Shown here piece by piece: positions 8,744 to 16,282 of a stretch of 58,816 nt of DNA. Position 1 is the first letter of the stretch; each line of letters opens with the position of its first letter. Source of the stretch: DATCMU01 sp036563245 (GTDB lineage: Bacteria > Pseudomonadota > Alphaproteobacteria > Rhizobiales > Devosiaceae); contig DATCMU010000007.1 of NCBI GenBank assembly GCA_036563245.1, forward strand, positions 1 to 58,816. The letters are read 5' to 3'. The notes under the pieces are model-generated. The model did not search any database, had not been told where the DNA came from, and worked only from the letters and a program-made list of their open reading frames with translations. A program made the translations under genes and the position numbers.

Positions 8744-8785
8744 TTTTGGGCAAGCTGCGTCACTCGCATGCCCAAGTTTTGGGCA
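8744..8785. promoter_or_regulatory. TTTTGGGCA repeat cluster upstream of amt promoter
   Basis: TTTTGGGCA occurs at 8744-8752 and again at 8777-8785, with the inverted form TGCCCAA at 8769-8775 between them. The cluster is 90-130 bp upstream of the sigma-54-like -24 box, the distance range where enhancer-binding proteins act. It does not match the enteric NtrC consensus (TGCACC...GGTGCA), so the binding protein, if any, is unknown. Confidence 0.35.
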
Positions 8786-8927
8786 GCGACAGGGACAAGC
8801 GGGCATGCGGCCCTGAGGGGCAATTGCCCGGGGTGTGCAGCCCGCTGGTTTGCGAGAGGGATGCCTCGTTGAGCGGGTCAAGAGGCGCGGGCTGCACGCC
8901 GCGGACAATGTTGCGGCTTGAGTAGCG

Positions 8928-8966
8928 GGACAGGGCAGCCACGAAAAGGGTGGGGCCGCCCTGTCC
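8928..8966 (-). terminator. Strong stem-loop downstream of amtB
   Basis: GGACAGGGC (8928-8936) pairs perfectly with GCCCTGTCC (8958-8966), extended inward by GCC/GGC after a single mismatch. It lies 54-92 bp beyond the amtB stop codon. In the direction of amtB no T-run follows, so it may act as an RNA 3'-end stabiliser or a rho-assisted end rather than a classical intrinsic terminator. Confidence 0.5.
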
Positions 8967-9019
8967 TTTCCGGATCGGCGCGACGGGGGAGGAGGAGCCG
9001 CCGCGCCGTAACCGTGTCG

Positions 9020-10315
9020 TCAGCTGACGCTTTCGCCGTGCAGGACGATGTCGAGTCCTTCTTCTTCTTCCTGCTCGGTGGGACGCAGGCCGATGATCAT
9101 CTTGATGATCATCAGGATCACGAAGGAGGCGACCGCGGTCCAGGCGATGGTGACGATCACGCCGTAGAACTGGGTGGCGAGCGAGGCGCCGGCCCCGTTG
9201 GCATTAATCGCGGGATCGGCGAACACGCCGGTGAGCAGCGCGCCGATGATGCCGCCGACGCCGTGCACGCCGAAGGCGTCCAGGGAGTCGTCATAGCCGA
9301 GCATCTTCTTGAGGTGCGCGGCGGACCAGTAGCAGCCGACGCCGGCGACGATGCCGATGACGAAGGCGCCGGTGGGGTTGACGAAGCCGGAGGCCGGAGT
9401 GACCGCCACGAGGCCTGCGACCGCGCCGGAGATGATGCCGAGCACGGAAGGCTTCTTGACGATGATCCATTCGGCGAACATCCAGGCCAGCGCTGCCGCG
9501 GCGGTGGCGACCTGGGTGTTCATCATGGCCGCACCGGCCAGGCCATCGGCCGCAAGCTCGGAGCCGGCGTTGAAGCCGAACCAGCCCACCCACAGGAGCG
9601 AGGCGCCGATAACCGAGAGCACCAGGTTATGCGGCGCCATGTTGACTTCGCCATAACCCTTGCGCTTGCCAAGGACCAGCGCCGCGACGAGGCCCGCCAC
9701 ACCTGCATTGATGTGCACGACGGTGCCGCCGGCGAAGTCGAGGACGCCCGCATCGGAAAGGAAGCCACCGCCCCAGACCCAGTGCGCGATGGGCGAATAG
9801 ACGACCAGCGACCACAGGACCATGAAGATGAGCATGGCCGAGAACTTCATGCGTTCAGCAAACGCGCCGGCGATCAGGGCCGGTGTGATGATCGCGAAGG
9901 TCATCTGGAACATGGAGAAGACGTAGGTGGGAATGGTGCCTGACAGCGAATCGACGCCAATACCGTTATGCATGAAGTTTTCAAGGCCACCGACCCAGGC
10001 ATTCATGGGCCCGCCATCGGAGAAGGCCAGCGAATAGCCGGCGACAAACCAGACGATGGTCATGGCGGCGGTAATCGCGAAGCTCTGCATGACCGTGGCG
10101 AGGACGTTCTTCTTGCGCACCATGCCGCCATAGAACAAGGCGAGGCCGGGTATGGTCATCATCAGGACCAGCGCGGTGGAGGTGAGCATCCAGGCGGTAT
10201 CGCCGGCGCTCAGGGTGGGGCCGGCATCCGCTTCCTGGGCGAGGACCGGAAGGGTTGCAAGGAGCAGGGCGGCTAGCGCGGCTCCCGAAGTCTTGGCTAT
10301 CTTTGGGACGTTCAT
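9020..10315 (-). CDS. amtB: Ammonium transporter AmtB
   Basis: The 431-residue ammonium channel has an N-terminal signal peptide (MNVPKIAKTSGAALAALLL, cleaved near LAQEADA at about 25-31) followed by eleven predicted transmembrane helices, as in classical AmtB. The pore histidines appear in FAGGTVVHINAGVAG and FGVHGVGGIIG. The short C-terminal tail (residues about 410-431) carries the family GLRPTEQEEEEGLDIVLHGE block that contacts PII. The start at 10315 has AGGAGA at the right distance. It follows glnK by 31 bp on the same strand, forming the conserved glnK-amtB operon in which GlnK blocks the channel when nitrogen is plentiful. Confidence 0.96.
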   Translation of the reverse strand: MNVPKIAKTSGAALAALLLATLPVLAQEADAGPTLSAGDTAWMLTSTALVLMMTIPGLALFYGGMVRKKNVLATVMQSFAITAAMTIVWFVAGYSLAFSDGGPMNAWVGGLENFMHNGIGVDSLSGTIPTYVFSMFQMTFAIITPALIAGAFAERMKFSAMLIFMVLWSLVVYSPIAHWVWGGGFLSDAGVLDFAGGTVVHINAGVAGLVAALVLGKRKGYGEVNMAPHNLVLSVIGASLLWVGWFGFNAGSELAADGLAGAAMMNTQVATAAAALAWMFAEWIIVKKPSVLGIISGAVAGLVAVTPASGFVNPTGAFVIGIVAGVGCYWSAAHLKKMLGYDDSLDAFGVHGVGGIIGALLTGVFADPAINANGAGASLATQFYGVIVTIAWTAVASFVILMIIKMIIGLRPTEQEEEEGLDIVLHGESVS

Positions 10316-10347
10316 GGGGTGGTTTCTCCTGAAGTTTGACGCGGCGG

Positions 10348-10686
10348 TCACAGCGCGGCTGTGCCGGTTTCACCGGTCCGGATGCGCAGCGCCTGCTCGA
10401 GGTCGAGTGTGAAGATCTTGCCGTCGCCGATTCGGCCGGTCTGGGCCGTCTCGCGAATTGCGGCGGTCACGGCGTCGAGCAAGGCATCGTCCACCGCGAT
10501 TTCGATCTTGAGCTTGGGCAGGAAGTGAACGGCGTATTCCGCGCCGCGATAGATTTCCGAGTGGCCCTTCTGGCGGCCGTATCCCTTGACCTCGGTCACG
10601 GTCATGCCGTGAACGTCGAGCGTATTGAGCGCTTGACGCACATCCTCGAGGCGCGATGGTTTGATGATTGCCATCACCAGTTTCAT
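10348..10686 (-). CDS. glnK: Nitrogen regulatory protein PII (GlnK)
   Basis: The 112-residue trimeric PII signal protein senses ATP/ADP and 2-oxoglutarate and controls the adjacent ammonium channel. The uridylylated tyrosine is Tyr51 in the T-loop (EIYRGAEYAVHFLP), with the PII signatures GYGRQKG (35-41) and the C-terminal GRIGDGKIF (84-92). I use the ATG at 10686, preceded by AAAGGAGCA; upstream in-frame codons belong to the leader. It is the first gene of the glnK-amtB operon and carries a sigma-54-like promoter about 50 bp upstream of the start. Confidence 0.97.
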   Translation of the reverse strand: MKLVMAIIKPSRLEDVRQALNTLDVHGMTVTEVKGYGRQKGHSEIYRGAEYAVHFLPKLKIEIAVDDALLDAVTAAIRETAQTGRIGDGKIFTLDLEQALRIRTGETGTAAL

Positions 10687-10733
10687 GGTTGCTCCTTTCA
10701 AGACCCGCTGAGAAGTGGTGTCGGACATAACGA

Positions 10734-10749
10734 ATCAAGGGCTGTGCCA
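10734..10749 (-). promoter_or_regulatory. Sigma-54-type promoter for glnK-amtB
   Basis: On the minus strand TGGCAC (10749-10744), five bases, then TTGAT (10738-10734) give the -24/-12 spacing of sigma-54 promoters; the -12 dinucleotide is GA rather than GC. The predicted start is near 10723, about 37 nt before the glnK ATG. NtrC-dependent control of glnK-amtB is established in proteobacteria. Confidence 0.6.
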
Positions 10750-10974
10750 GACTCCCTTCAGGCCCAGTTATGTCTCTGATATTTATGAGTTTCAGGAATT
10801 GCGAAGCCTTGTGGGCCGCGACAGCCAGGGTCGATCGGGATACAAGTTGCACAAAATATAGCCATTCACTTCACGATTGATCGATAATTAGGCAATACGA
10901 GATGCTTGCGCTGCCTGCGCGCCGGGTGCAAGACGCTCGTTGAGCCAACGCGGACCAATCGGTGAGGAGATCCA

Positions 10975-12189
10975 ATGTCCATCCACACCCATGACGTGAT
11001 CATTGTCGGCGGCGGACCGGTCGGCCTGACGCTGGCTGCGAGCCTGACGCGGTTCGTTCCCGGTATCGGAGTGGCGGTGATCGACCGGCGCGCGTTCGCG
11101 GTGCCTTCGGACGGAAGGGCCTCGGCTCTTGCCGCCGGGGTCACCAGGGTCTTCGAGGCGCTGGACCTTTGGCCGGGACTGGCGGAGGCGGCCAATCCGA
11201 TCCGGCACATGCGGATCACCGATTCGGGCCGTGGCGACATATCGCGGCCGCTCTTCCTGTCCTTCGACGGCGAGGTGGCGCCCGGACGGCCTTTTGCGCA
11301 CATGGTTCCCAATACCGCCACCATCGGGGGGCTGCTGGGTGCCCTTGGTGATGCGGACCTGATTGCCCCGACCAGCGTGAAGACCCTGGAAAGAGGCAGG
11401 AGCGCCGCGGTTGTGACCCTTGAGGACGGACGCCGGCTCAGCGCGCCGCTGGTGGTGGCCGCCGACGGCGTGCGTTCGCAATTGCGGGAGATGGCCGGGA
11501 TCGGCGTGATTACGCATGACTACGGCCAGACCGGCATCGTGACCACGATCGGGCACGAACTGGAGCATGATGATACTGCCTACGAGCATTTCCGGCCCGC
11601 CGGCCCGTTTGCCAGCCTGCCCCTGCCCGGACAAAGATCGTCGCTTGTCTGGGCCGAAGACCCATCGGCGGCCAGGGACTATTCTGCAATGGACATGGAG
11701 GCGGTGGCGCTCGCCATCGAGGCGGTCATGGGGTCGAGCCTTGGCAAGGTGACCCTCGAGGCGCCGGTCCAGCTCTACCCGCTGCGCATGCAACTGGCGC
11801 GCGATTTCGTCGCGGACCGGCTGGCGCTGATCGGAGACGCGGCGCATGTGGTGCACCCGGTGGCCGGGCAGGGCATGAACCTGGGGCTCAAGGATGTGGC
11901 GGCGCTGGCCGAGGTGGTGGTCGAGGCGCTCAGGCTCGGGCAGGATCCGGGCGGGGCCGACGTGCTGGAACGCTACCAGCGCTGGCGGCGGTTCGACACG
12001 GCCCTGATGGCGATGGTGACCGACACGATGACGCGCCTGTTTTCCAACGACGTGGCGCCCTTGCGGGCCGTGCGCGACCTGGGCCTTGGCGTGGTGGACC
12101 GGCTGACGCCGGTCAAGGCGGCGATGATCCGCCAGGCGGCCGGGATCGGGGGCTCGACCCCGAAGCTGCTGCGTGGCTCGGGCCTGTGA
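10975..12189 (+). CDS. UbiH/UbiF/Coq6-family FAD-dependent monooxygenase
   Basis: The 404-residue flavoprotein probably hydroxylates the ring of a polyprenyl-phenol intermediate in ubiquinone synthesis. It shows the FAD Rossmann motif GGGPVGL (12-18), the second FAD motif GDAAHVVHPVAGQGMNLG around residue 288, and the family RASALAAG stretch near residue 40. The start ATG has GAGGAG seven bases upstream. Which ring position it modifies cannot be read from sequence, as alphaproteobacterial enzymes differ from E. coli UbiH, UbiI and UbiF in regiospecificity. It is divergent from glnK and converges on the Trm112 gene with 6 bp between stop codons. Confidence 0.88.
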   Translation: MSIHTHDVIIVGGGPVGLTLAASLTRFVPGIGVAVIDRRAFAVPSDGRASALAAGVTRVFEALDLWPGLAEAANPIRHMRITDSGRGDISRPLFLSFDGEVAPGRPFAHMVPNTATIGGLLGALGDADLIAPTSVKTLERGRSAAVVTLEDGRRLSAPLVVAADGVRSQLREMAGIGVITHDYGQTGIVTTIGHELEHDDTAYEHFRPAGPFASLPLPGQRSSLVWAEDPSAARDYSAMDMEAVALAIEAVMGSSLGKVTLEAPVQLYPLRMQLARDFVADRLALIGDAAHVVHPVAGQGMNLGLKDVAALAEVVVEALRLGQDPGGADVLERYQRWRRFDTALMAMVTDTMTRLFSNDVAPLRAVRDLGLGVVDRLTPVKAAMIRQAAGIGGSTPKLLRGSGL

Positions 12190-12195
12190 ACCAGG

Positions 12196-12408
12196 CTATC
12201 GCGAGATGCGCGCGACTTCCTCGTCGCTGAGATCGCGGACTTCCTCGATGCACAGAAGCGGAACGCCATCGCGGATGGGAAAGGCGACCCGCGCCACCGC
12301 CGAGAGGAGTTCGTCGCCGGAATCGCTCAGGCTCAGGCGGGTCTTGGTCAGCGGGCAGACCAGGATTTCAAGGGTGCGCGGATCGAGCTGATGGCGCGCA
12401 GAGCTCAT
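12196..12408 (-). CDS. Trm112 family protein
   Basis: The 70-residue protein belongs to the YcaR/Trm112 family, related to the small zinc-knuckle activators of methyltransferases. LEILVCPLTKTRLSL near the N terminus keeps only one of the usual metal cysteines, and ARVAFPIRDGVPLLC is the conserved second half. Length is typical for bacterial members. Its start overlaps the stop of the LonSB-domain gene by 4 nt (ATGA), so the two are translationally coupled in the ybbN–lonSB–trm112 operon. The bacterial role is unclear; partnership with a methyltransferase is inferred from eukaryotic and archaeal Trm112. Confidence 0.88.
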   Translation of the reverse strand: MSSARHQLDPRTLEILVCPLTKTRLSLSDSGDELLSAVARVAFPIRDGVPLLCIEEVRDLSDEEVARISR

Positions 12409-13064
12409 TGCAGGGTCGATCCCGGCCGCGAGCGGGCCATTTCGATCTCGGCCATTGCGATCAGCGTTTCGGCGCGCTCGTTGAGCGTCATGGCCTCGAG
12501 GAGCGCCTGCTTCTCCGCCGCCCCATAAGGACTGACGACACAGCAGAAATTCACCAGGTCGGCGGTGTCGGTGCGTTCCACCTCGGACCAGTCGATATCG
12601 AGCTGGGCGAAATCGGCATAGGAATGCATCATGGCGAGGAAGCGCTTGCGGTCCACCTCGGTCGATCCGTACTCGTGATCGAAATCGCGGGCGAAGCGCG
12701 CCGCCGAGACGCGGCAGATCCTGAACGGATCAGGTGTTTCGATTTCATCGAGAATGTCGAAGCGGCTCACGCCCTCCAGAATGATGAAGTAACGCTCGTC
12801 GTCCTGTTCCTCGAAATGCGTGATCCGCCCCAGGCAGCCCACGGATTGCAGGGGCACATGGCCGCGCGGCGATTCCACCCTGGTATCGAGCGGCTGGACC
12901 AGCCCGACCAGCCGGTCGGTGGCGAGCGCGCGGTCGACAAGCGCGACATAGCGCGGCTCGAAGATGTTGAGCGGCCGGTGCGTATTGGGCAGCAGCAGGG
13001 CCCCCGACAAAGGGAAGACCGGGACGGTCTGGGGCAGTTCCTCGTGGCTGCGGGGGCTCTGCAA
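12405..13064 (-). CDS. LON substrate-binding-domain protein
   Basis: The 219-residue product contains only the N-terminal (LAN/PUA-like) domain of Lon protease and no AAA or protease domain. The family opening is VPVFPLSGALLLPNTHRPLNIFEPRYVALV at about residues 15-43, and a helical C-terminal part (about 150-219) follows. Stand-alone proteins of this type sit next to a thioredoxin-like gene in many alphaproteobacteria; their biochemical role is not established. It starts 9 bp after the thioredoxin-like stop and overlaps the Trm112 gene by 4 nt. Confidence 0.9.
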   Translation of the reverse strand: MQSPRSHEELPQTVPVFPLSGALLLPNTHRPLNIFEPRYVALVDRALATDRLVGLVQPLDTRVESPRGHVPLQSVGCLGRITHFEEQDDERYFIILEGVSRFDILDEIETPDPFRICRVSAARFARDFDHEYGSTEVDRKRFLAMMHSYADFAQLDIDWSEVERTDTADLVNFCCVVSPYGAAEKQALLEAMTLNERAETLIAMAEIEMARSRPGSTLQ

Positions 13065-13073
13065 CGTGCTACC

Positions 13074-14030
13074 TCATGAAAACAGGACCGCGGACATCAT
13101 GCGCCGGCCCTTGACGGTTGCCTGGTCCTTGGGTCCCCAGGCCTCGAACATCTCGAGCAGCTTCTTGCGCGCCGCGCCCTCGTTCCAGTCCCGGTCGAGC
13201 CGCATCAGCTTGCACAAGGCCTCGACAGCCTCGAGCTTGAATCCGTCGGCGCTCAGCACCAGCGCAAGATCGTAACGCGCCTGATGGTCGTTTGGATCCT
13301 TGAGCAGGCGCTGTTCGAGTTCCTCGACGCCGCCAAGCCCTGCGGCCTGGTCGGCAAGGGCGATCGCCTGGGCGACAGACTGATAGCCATCGAGCGTCTT
13401 GGCGTCTTCGGGGATCATCGAGAGGGCCTGGCGCGCCTGATCGATATTGCCGGCCTTGAGCTGGGTCCGTGCCAGGCCCAGCATGGCCTTGGCATTGTCG
13501 GGTGCGTGCTGCAGCACGGCGCCGTAGATCTCGGAGGCGCGGGCAAGATCGCCGGCCTCCAACGCCTCGTCGGCTGCTTCCAGCGCAGCGGCGATTTCTT
13601 CCTCGATGCCGCCGGCCTCGGGCGCCTGTCCGGCGGGCGCCTTGTCGATCACCCCCTGCACGAAGCGGCGAATCTCGCTCTCGGGCACCGCGCCGAGGAA
13701 GCCGTCGACCGGGCGGCCGCCGGCAAAGGCGAAGACGGCGGGGATGGATTGCACGCCCATCTGGCCGGCCAGTTGCTGGTTCTCGTCGACATTGATCTTG
13801 ACCAGGCGCACCTTGCCGCCCTGTTCGCTTACAACGCGTTCGATGGCCGGGCCGAGCTGGCGGCAGGGGCCGCACCAGGGCGCCCAGAAATCGACCAGGA
13901 CCGGCGTGTGCATCGAGGTGTCGATGACGTCCTGCTTGAATTCGGCGGTCGAGGAGTCCTTGACCAGCGTGCCGGCGCCATTGCCGCTGTGGCCGGCCTG
14001 TGCTGCTTGCGGATTGGAAAAAGCGTCCAT
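13074..14030 (-). CDS. YbbN/CnoX-like thioredoxin-fold co-chaperone
   Basis: The 318-residue protein has an N-terminal thioredoxin domain (about 20-130) followed by a tetratricopeptide-like helical region (about 150-318). The active-site motif is complete: WAPWCGPC with Cys53 and Cys56, plus cis-proline in VQSIPAVFAF. E. coli CnoX (YbbN) has the same architecture but lacks a working CxxC; the intact CGPC here suggests real redox activity, as in alphaproteobacterial homologues. The start at 14030 is preceded by AAGGTAAT; the frame is open upstream but not thioredoxin-like. It leads the operon with the LonSB and Trm112 genes. Confidence 0.93.
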   Translation of the reverse strand: MDAFSNPQAAQAGHSGNGAGTLVKDSSTAEFKQDVIDTSMHTPVLVDFWAPWCGPCRQLGPAIERVVSEQGGKVRLVKINVDENQQLAGQMGVQSIPAVFAFAGGRPVDGFLGAVPESEIRRFVQGVIDKAPAGQAPEAGGIEEEIAAALEAADEALEAGDLARASEIYGAVLQHAPDNAKAMLGLARTQLKAGNIDQARQALSMIPEDAKTLDGYQSVAQAIALADQAAGLGGVEELEQRLLKDPNDHQARYDLALVLSADGFKLEAVEALCKLMRLDRDWNEGAARKKLLEMFEAWGPKDQATVKGRRMMSAVLFS

Positions 14031-14136
14031 GATTACCTTGGTTCCTTGCCATGGGCTGTCCCGGACCTTTTGTGCCCGCCCAGGAGGGGCTTTACAAGGG
14101 CTCGTCAAAAGTTGGGCACCGCCCCGGAGATTAGGG

Positions 14137-14166
14137 TTGCAAATGCCACTTCGATTGGGCATATAA
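14137..14166 (+). promoter_or_regulatory. Putative promoter of tRNA-Gly
   Basis: TTGCAA (14137-14142) is followed 18 bp later by ATATAA (14161-14166), a reasonable sigma-70 match located 47 bp before the mature tRNA. It overlaps an AT-richer patch between two GC-rich stretches. Confidence 0.45.
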
Positions 14167-14213
14167 GCGCCCGGCGACGCGGTGCCAAGTGCGGCAAAGC
14201 GGATGTCTGGAGC

Positions 14214-14288
14214 GCGGGCGTAGCTCAGGGGTAGAGCATAACCTTGCCAAGGTTAGGGTCGTGAGTTCGAATCTCATCGCCCGCTCCA
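14214..14288 (+). tRNA. tRNA-Gly (anticodon GCC)
   Basis: The 75-nt gene folds as a standard cloverleaf. The acceptor stem pairs GCGGGCG (14214-14220) with CGCCCGC (14278-14284). The anticodon stem TAACC/GGTTA encloses TTGCCAA, with anticodon GCC at 14246-14248. The T arm is GTGAG-TTCGAAT-CTCAT. The discriminator T and a genome-encoded CCA (14286-14288) complete it. It is isolated, followed by a terminator and then by the low-GC DUF262/HEPN cassette. Confidence 0.97.
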
Positions 14289-14319
14289 ATCGCAAAAGGC
14301 CGGCATGCGCCGGATTCAC

Positions 14320-14341
14320 AAGGGCCGCGAGGCCCTTTTTT
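14320..14341 (+). terminator. Intrinsic terminator after tRNA-Gly
   Basis: AAGGGCC (14320-14326), a GCGA tetraloop and GGCCCTT (14331-14337) form a perfect 7-bp stem running into six T (14336-14341). It lies 32 bp downstream of the tRNA and ends its transcript. Confidence 0.85.
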
Positions 14342-14459
14342 GCATTTCAGGACATCGTCGAAACGGGTGCGGTTAGAGTCCGCGGTTCCAATCGGGTTCC
14401 ATGCATAATATGGGTCCAGATCCCCTGAAACCAAGCGCCGGCCATCTGGAATTATGAGG

Positions 14460-15119
14460 TTATTGCGCTGCCTTGAGCAATTGATCGAGTAGCCCGTCGA
14501 TCGGGCGGATTTGGCCGACGAGCTGGCTTACTCTTCTAAATTCTATTTCAGGGTTTGGTTTCTTGGTTGTATGCCGCTTTGGTGCGGTATGGGCATACTC
14601 TCCTCGAGTCTTTCCGAAATCATTCATGTCAGAAAGAAATAATCGATCAATGTCACCAGGCTTGATACCCACGGGCAGAAGCACGGACAATATGTTTCTC
14701 TCCAGCACACCATGATTGTCATTCTTCAGCCTTCTGATAAATGAAGTGACACAATCGTTTAGTTTTTGGTCAATATCTATTTCACTTGCCCAGTCCGTTG
14801 TTTTTGATGGTTGGGTTGGGTCTATCGTATCTGGAGGAAGCCGAAGTTCGGTACCGCTAAACCCCAGCAATGTCAGCGCTGGGCGGGAAATTTTGCCGCT
14901 GTTCTGACACGCTTTTAAGGCGCTTACCGCAATTTCAATTGCTCGATTCTCAAAATATTCTTCAATTGCTGCATGGCTGAGCACACGGAACGCAACCACT
15001 CCTGTGAAAACACGCTCTCGATAATTTCCGTTTGGGTCAAACTTCCCGGGCAGCAAGTGCTTTCTGAGCGTCCGGACGCCAGCGATCAGCTCTCTGTAGT
15101 GAGTCGAAGGCATCGCCAC
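14460..15119 (-). CDS. HEPN-domain protein (RiboL-PSP/MAE_28990-like), putative RNase effector
   Basis: The 219-residue product resembles HEPN proteins of the MAE_28990/RiboL-PSP type. An N-terminal helix reads LSHAAIEEYFENRAIEIA (about 48-65) and an RX4H nuclease motif is formed by Arg172 and His177 in TRGEYAHT, followed by a basic stretch. In this superfamily the R...H pair forms an RNase active site at a dimer interface. The GTG start (15119) overlaps the TAG of the upstream DUF262 gene by one base and has AGGGG upstream; ATG 15113 is the alternative. Base composition is plainly lower in GC than the flanking genes (about 45% by eye against about 65%), pointing to acquisition. A toxin or defence role is inferred. 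Confidence 0.75.
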   Translation of the reverse strand: MAMPSTHYRELIAGVRTLRKHLLPGKFDPNGNYRERVFTGVVAFRVLSHAAIEEYFENRAIEIAVSALKACQNSGKISRPALTLLGFSGTELRLPPDTIDPTQPSKTTDWASEIDIDQKLNDCVTSFIRRLKNDNHGVLERNILSVLLPVGIKPGDIDRLFLSDMNDFGKTRGEYAHTAPKRHTTKKPNPEIEFRRVSQLVGQIRPIDGLLDQLLKAAQ

Positions 15120-16282
15120 TATTGCCCCTGATAGCGGATGCGTCCGTTGTGAAGTTCAGGCAACTCCAGATTTATCTGGCATGTATCCCTTAGCGTCGCT
15201 CCCCAGAGTCGAAGTCTGGAGTACGTATTCGGAATACCTGCTGTGTCACTCTCGACCGCATCAGAGAATTCTTCGTTTTCAAATAGCGCCGCGTACGCGT
15301 TCAATACGTCGTCGCGGTGGCGGAGCATCGCCTTTCTCACATCCTCATAGACGGTGTAAAAAGCTAACGCGTCAAATAATGCTCTGTTGAAAGCCTTCGA
15401 TTCCGGCTTTCTCGCAAGCTTGTCTCCGAAGACTTCCGTGAGACATTCGATTGCCGTTTCGAATCCTTTGGCTTGTTTTATTATCTCTTCATTTCTGTCG
15501 GCCCACGCCTGGTTCTCAACGATGCAAGTATCATCCAAAAAGTTCTTCATTCTTCCGGCATACTCGCGGACTCGATTCCGAAAAGCTAGGTGGCGCACCA
15601 GGAGTTCCACATCGCGCATCCTCGGGTCAGGAGACTTTCGCCCTAGCAACTGCATTAGCTGGCCAGAGCCGGCGGAGAAATCGTCGGCGAACGAAGTGAA
15701 TGGGCCTGGGGCCATCGCCTGACGTAGTTCTTGCGGAGAAAGTTTTACGCTCCCAGTATTTAGACGTAAGAATACTTGATACAAGAAATCCCTATTTGGC
15801 CAGTTCCGTATTATGACTGTCCTTATCGTATAATTCAGAAATGCATTATGATCCTGCTCGAGTTGTGGGTCCGAGCTTAGCTTTTTATACTTAGTTCTAA
15901 CGAGATCTGGTCTTGCTTCCAATCCAGATAGAGCGAATCCATTCTCTTCATCTGTGTATTTCAGAAGCGACAGTAGTCGTTGCTTTCCATCGAGAACGAG
16001 GTATTTTCCGCGCTCGTCGCGGTGTTCTGCAAGCACCAATTGAGGTATCGGCAGCCCAATTATGATCGACTCGATGAAGCGACTTTTGCGAGGGTTCTCC
16101 CACGCATCCCGGCGTTGGAAGTTTGGGTTGAGTTGTATGTTCTCTCGCCGCAGCTGGCTTAGTAGAGTTTCGACTGTCCAGTCGGTCGAATAGAGAACCG
16201 CCTCAGAAAAGTGTGCAAACCGGTCTTCTGGGAGAGCGGTATCATCCTCGTCTTCAAATTCAATATCGTCTTCTTCGGCCAT
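15119..16282 (-). CDS. DUF262 (GmrS-type ParB-like) protein
   Basis: The 387-residue protein carries an N-terminal DUF262 domain. It shows NPNFQRRDAW (52-61), FIESIIIGLPIPQLVLAE (69-86) and the nucleotide-handling DGKQR motif (98-102), the pattern of ParB/sulfiredoxin-fold enzymes that also occurs in GmrSD and SspE defence nucleases. The first 20 residues are strongly acidic. The C-terminal half (about 200-387) is helical and I recognise no HNH (DUF1524) nuclease in it, so catalysis may reside in the partner. GGAG precedes the ATG. It is the first gene of a two-gene operon with the HEPN gene and shares its low GC content. Confidence 0.85.
   Translation of the reverse strand: MAEEDDIEFEDEDDTALPEDRFAHFSEAVLYSTDWTVETLLSQLRRENIQLNPNFQRRDAWENPRKSRFIESIIIGLPIPQLVLAEHRDERGKYLVLDGKQRLLSLLKYTDEENGFALSGLEARPDLVRTKYKKLSSDPQLEQDHNAFLNYTIRTVIIRNWPNRDFLYQVFLRLNTGSVKLSPQELRQAMAPGPFTSFADDFSAGSGQLMQLLGRKSPDPRMRDVELLVRHLAFRNRVREYAGRMKNFLDDTCIVENQAWADRNEEIIKQAKGFETAIECLTEVFGDKLARKPESKAFNRALFDALAFYTVYEDVRKAMLRHRDDVLNAYAALFENEEFSDAVESDTAGIPNTYSRLRLWGATLRDTCQINLELPELHNGRIRYQGQ

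Noticed and set aside
10840..10870. NtrC half-site near TTGCAC upstream of the glnK promoter
   Set aside because: Only one half resembles the consensus and the dyad partner is missing, so it is not reported as a site.
14365..14420. A tRNA T-arm-like string after tRNA-Gly, considered as a duplicated attachment site or tRNA remnant
   Set aside because: The match to the tRNA 3' end is poor, the cloverleaf cannot be completed, and no counterpart exists at the far end of the cassette.
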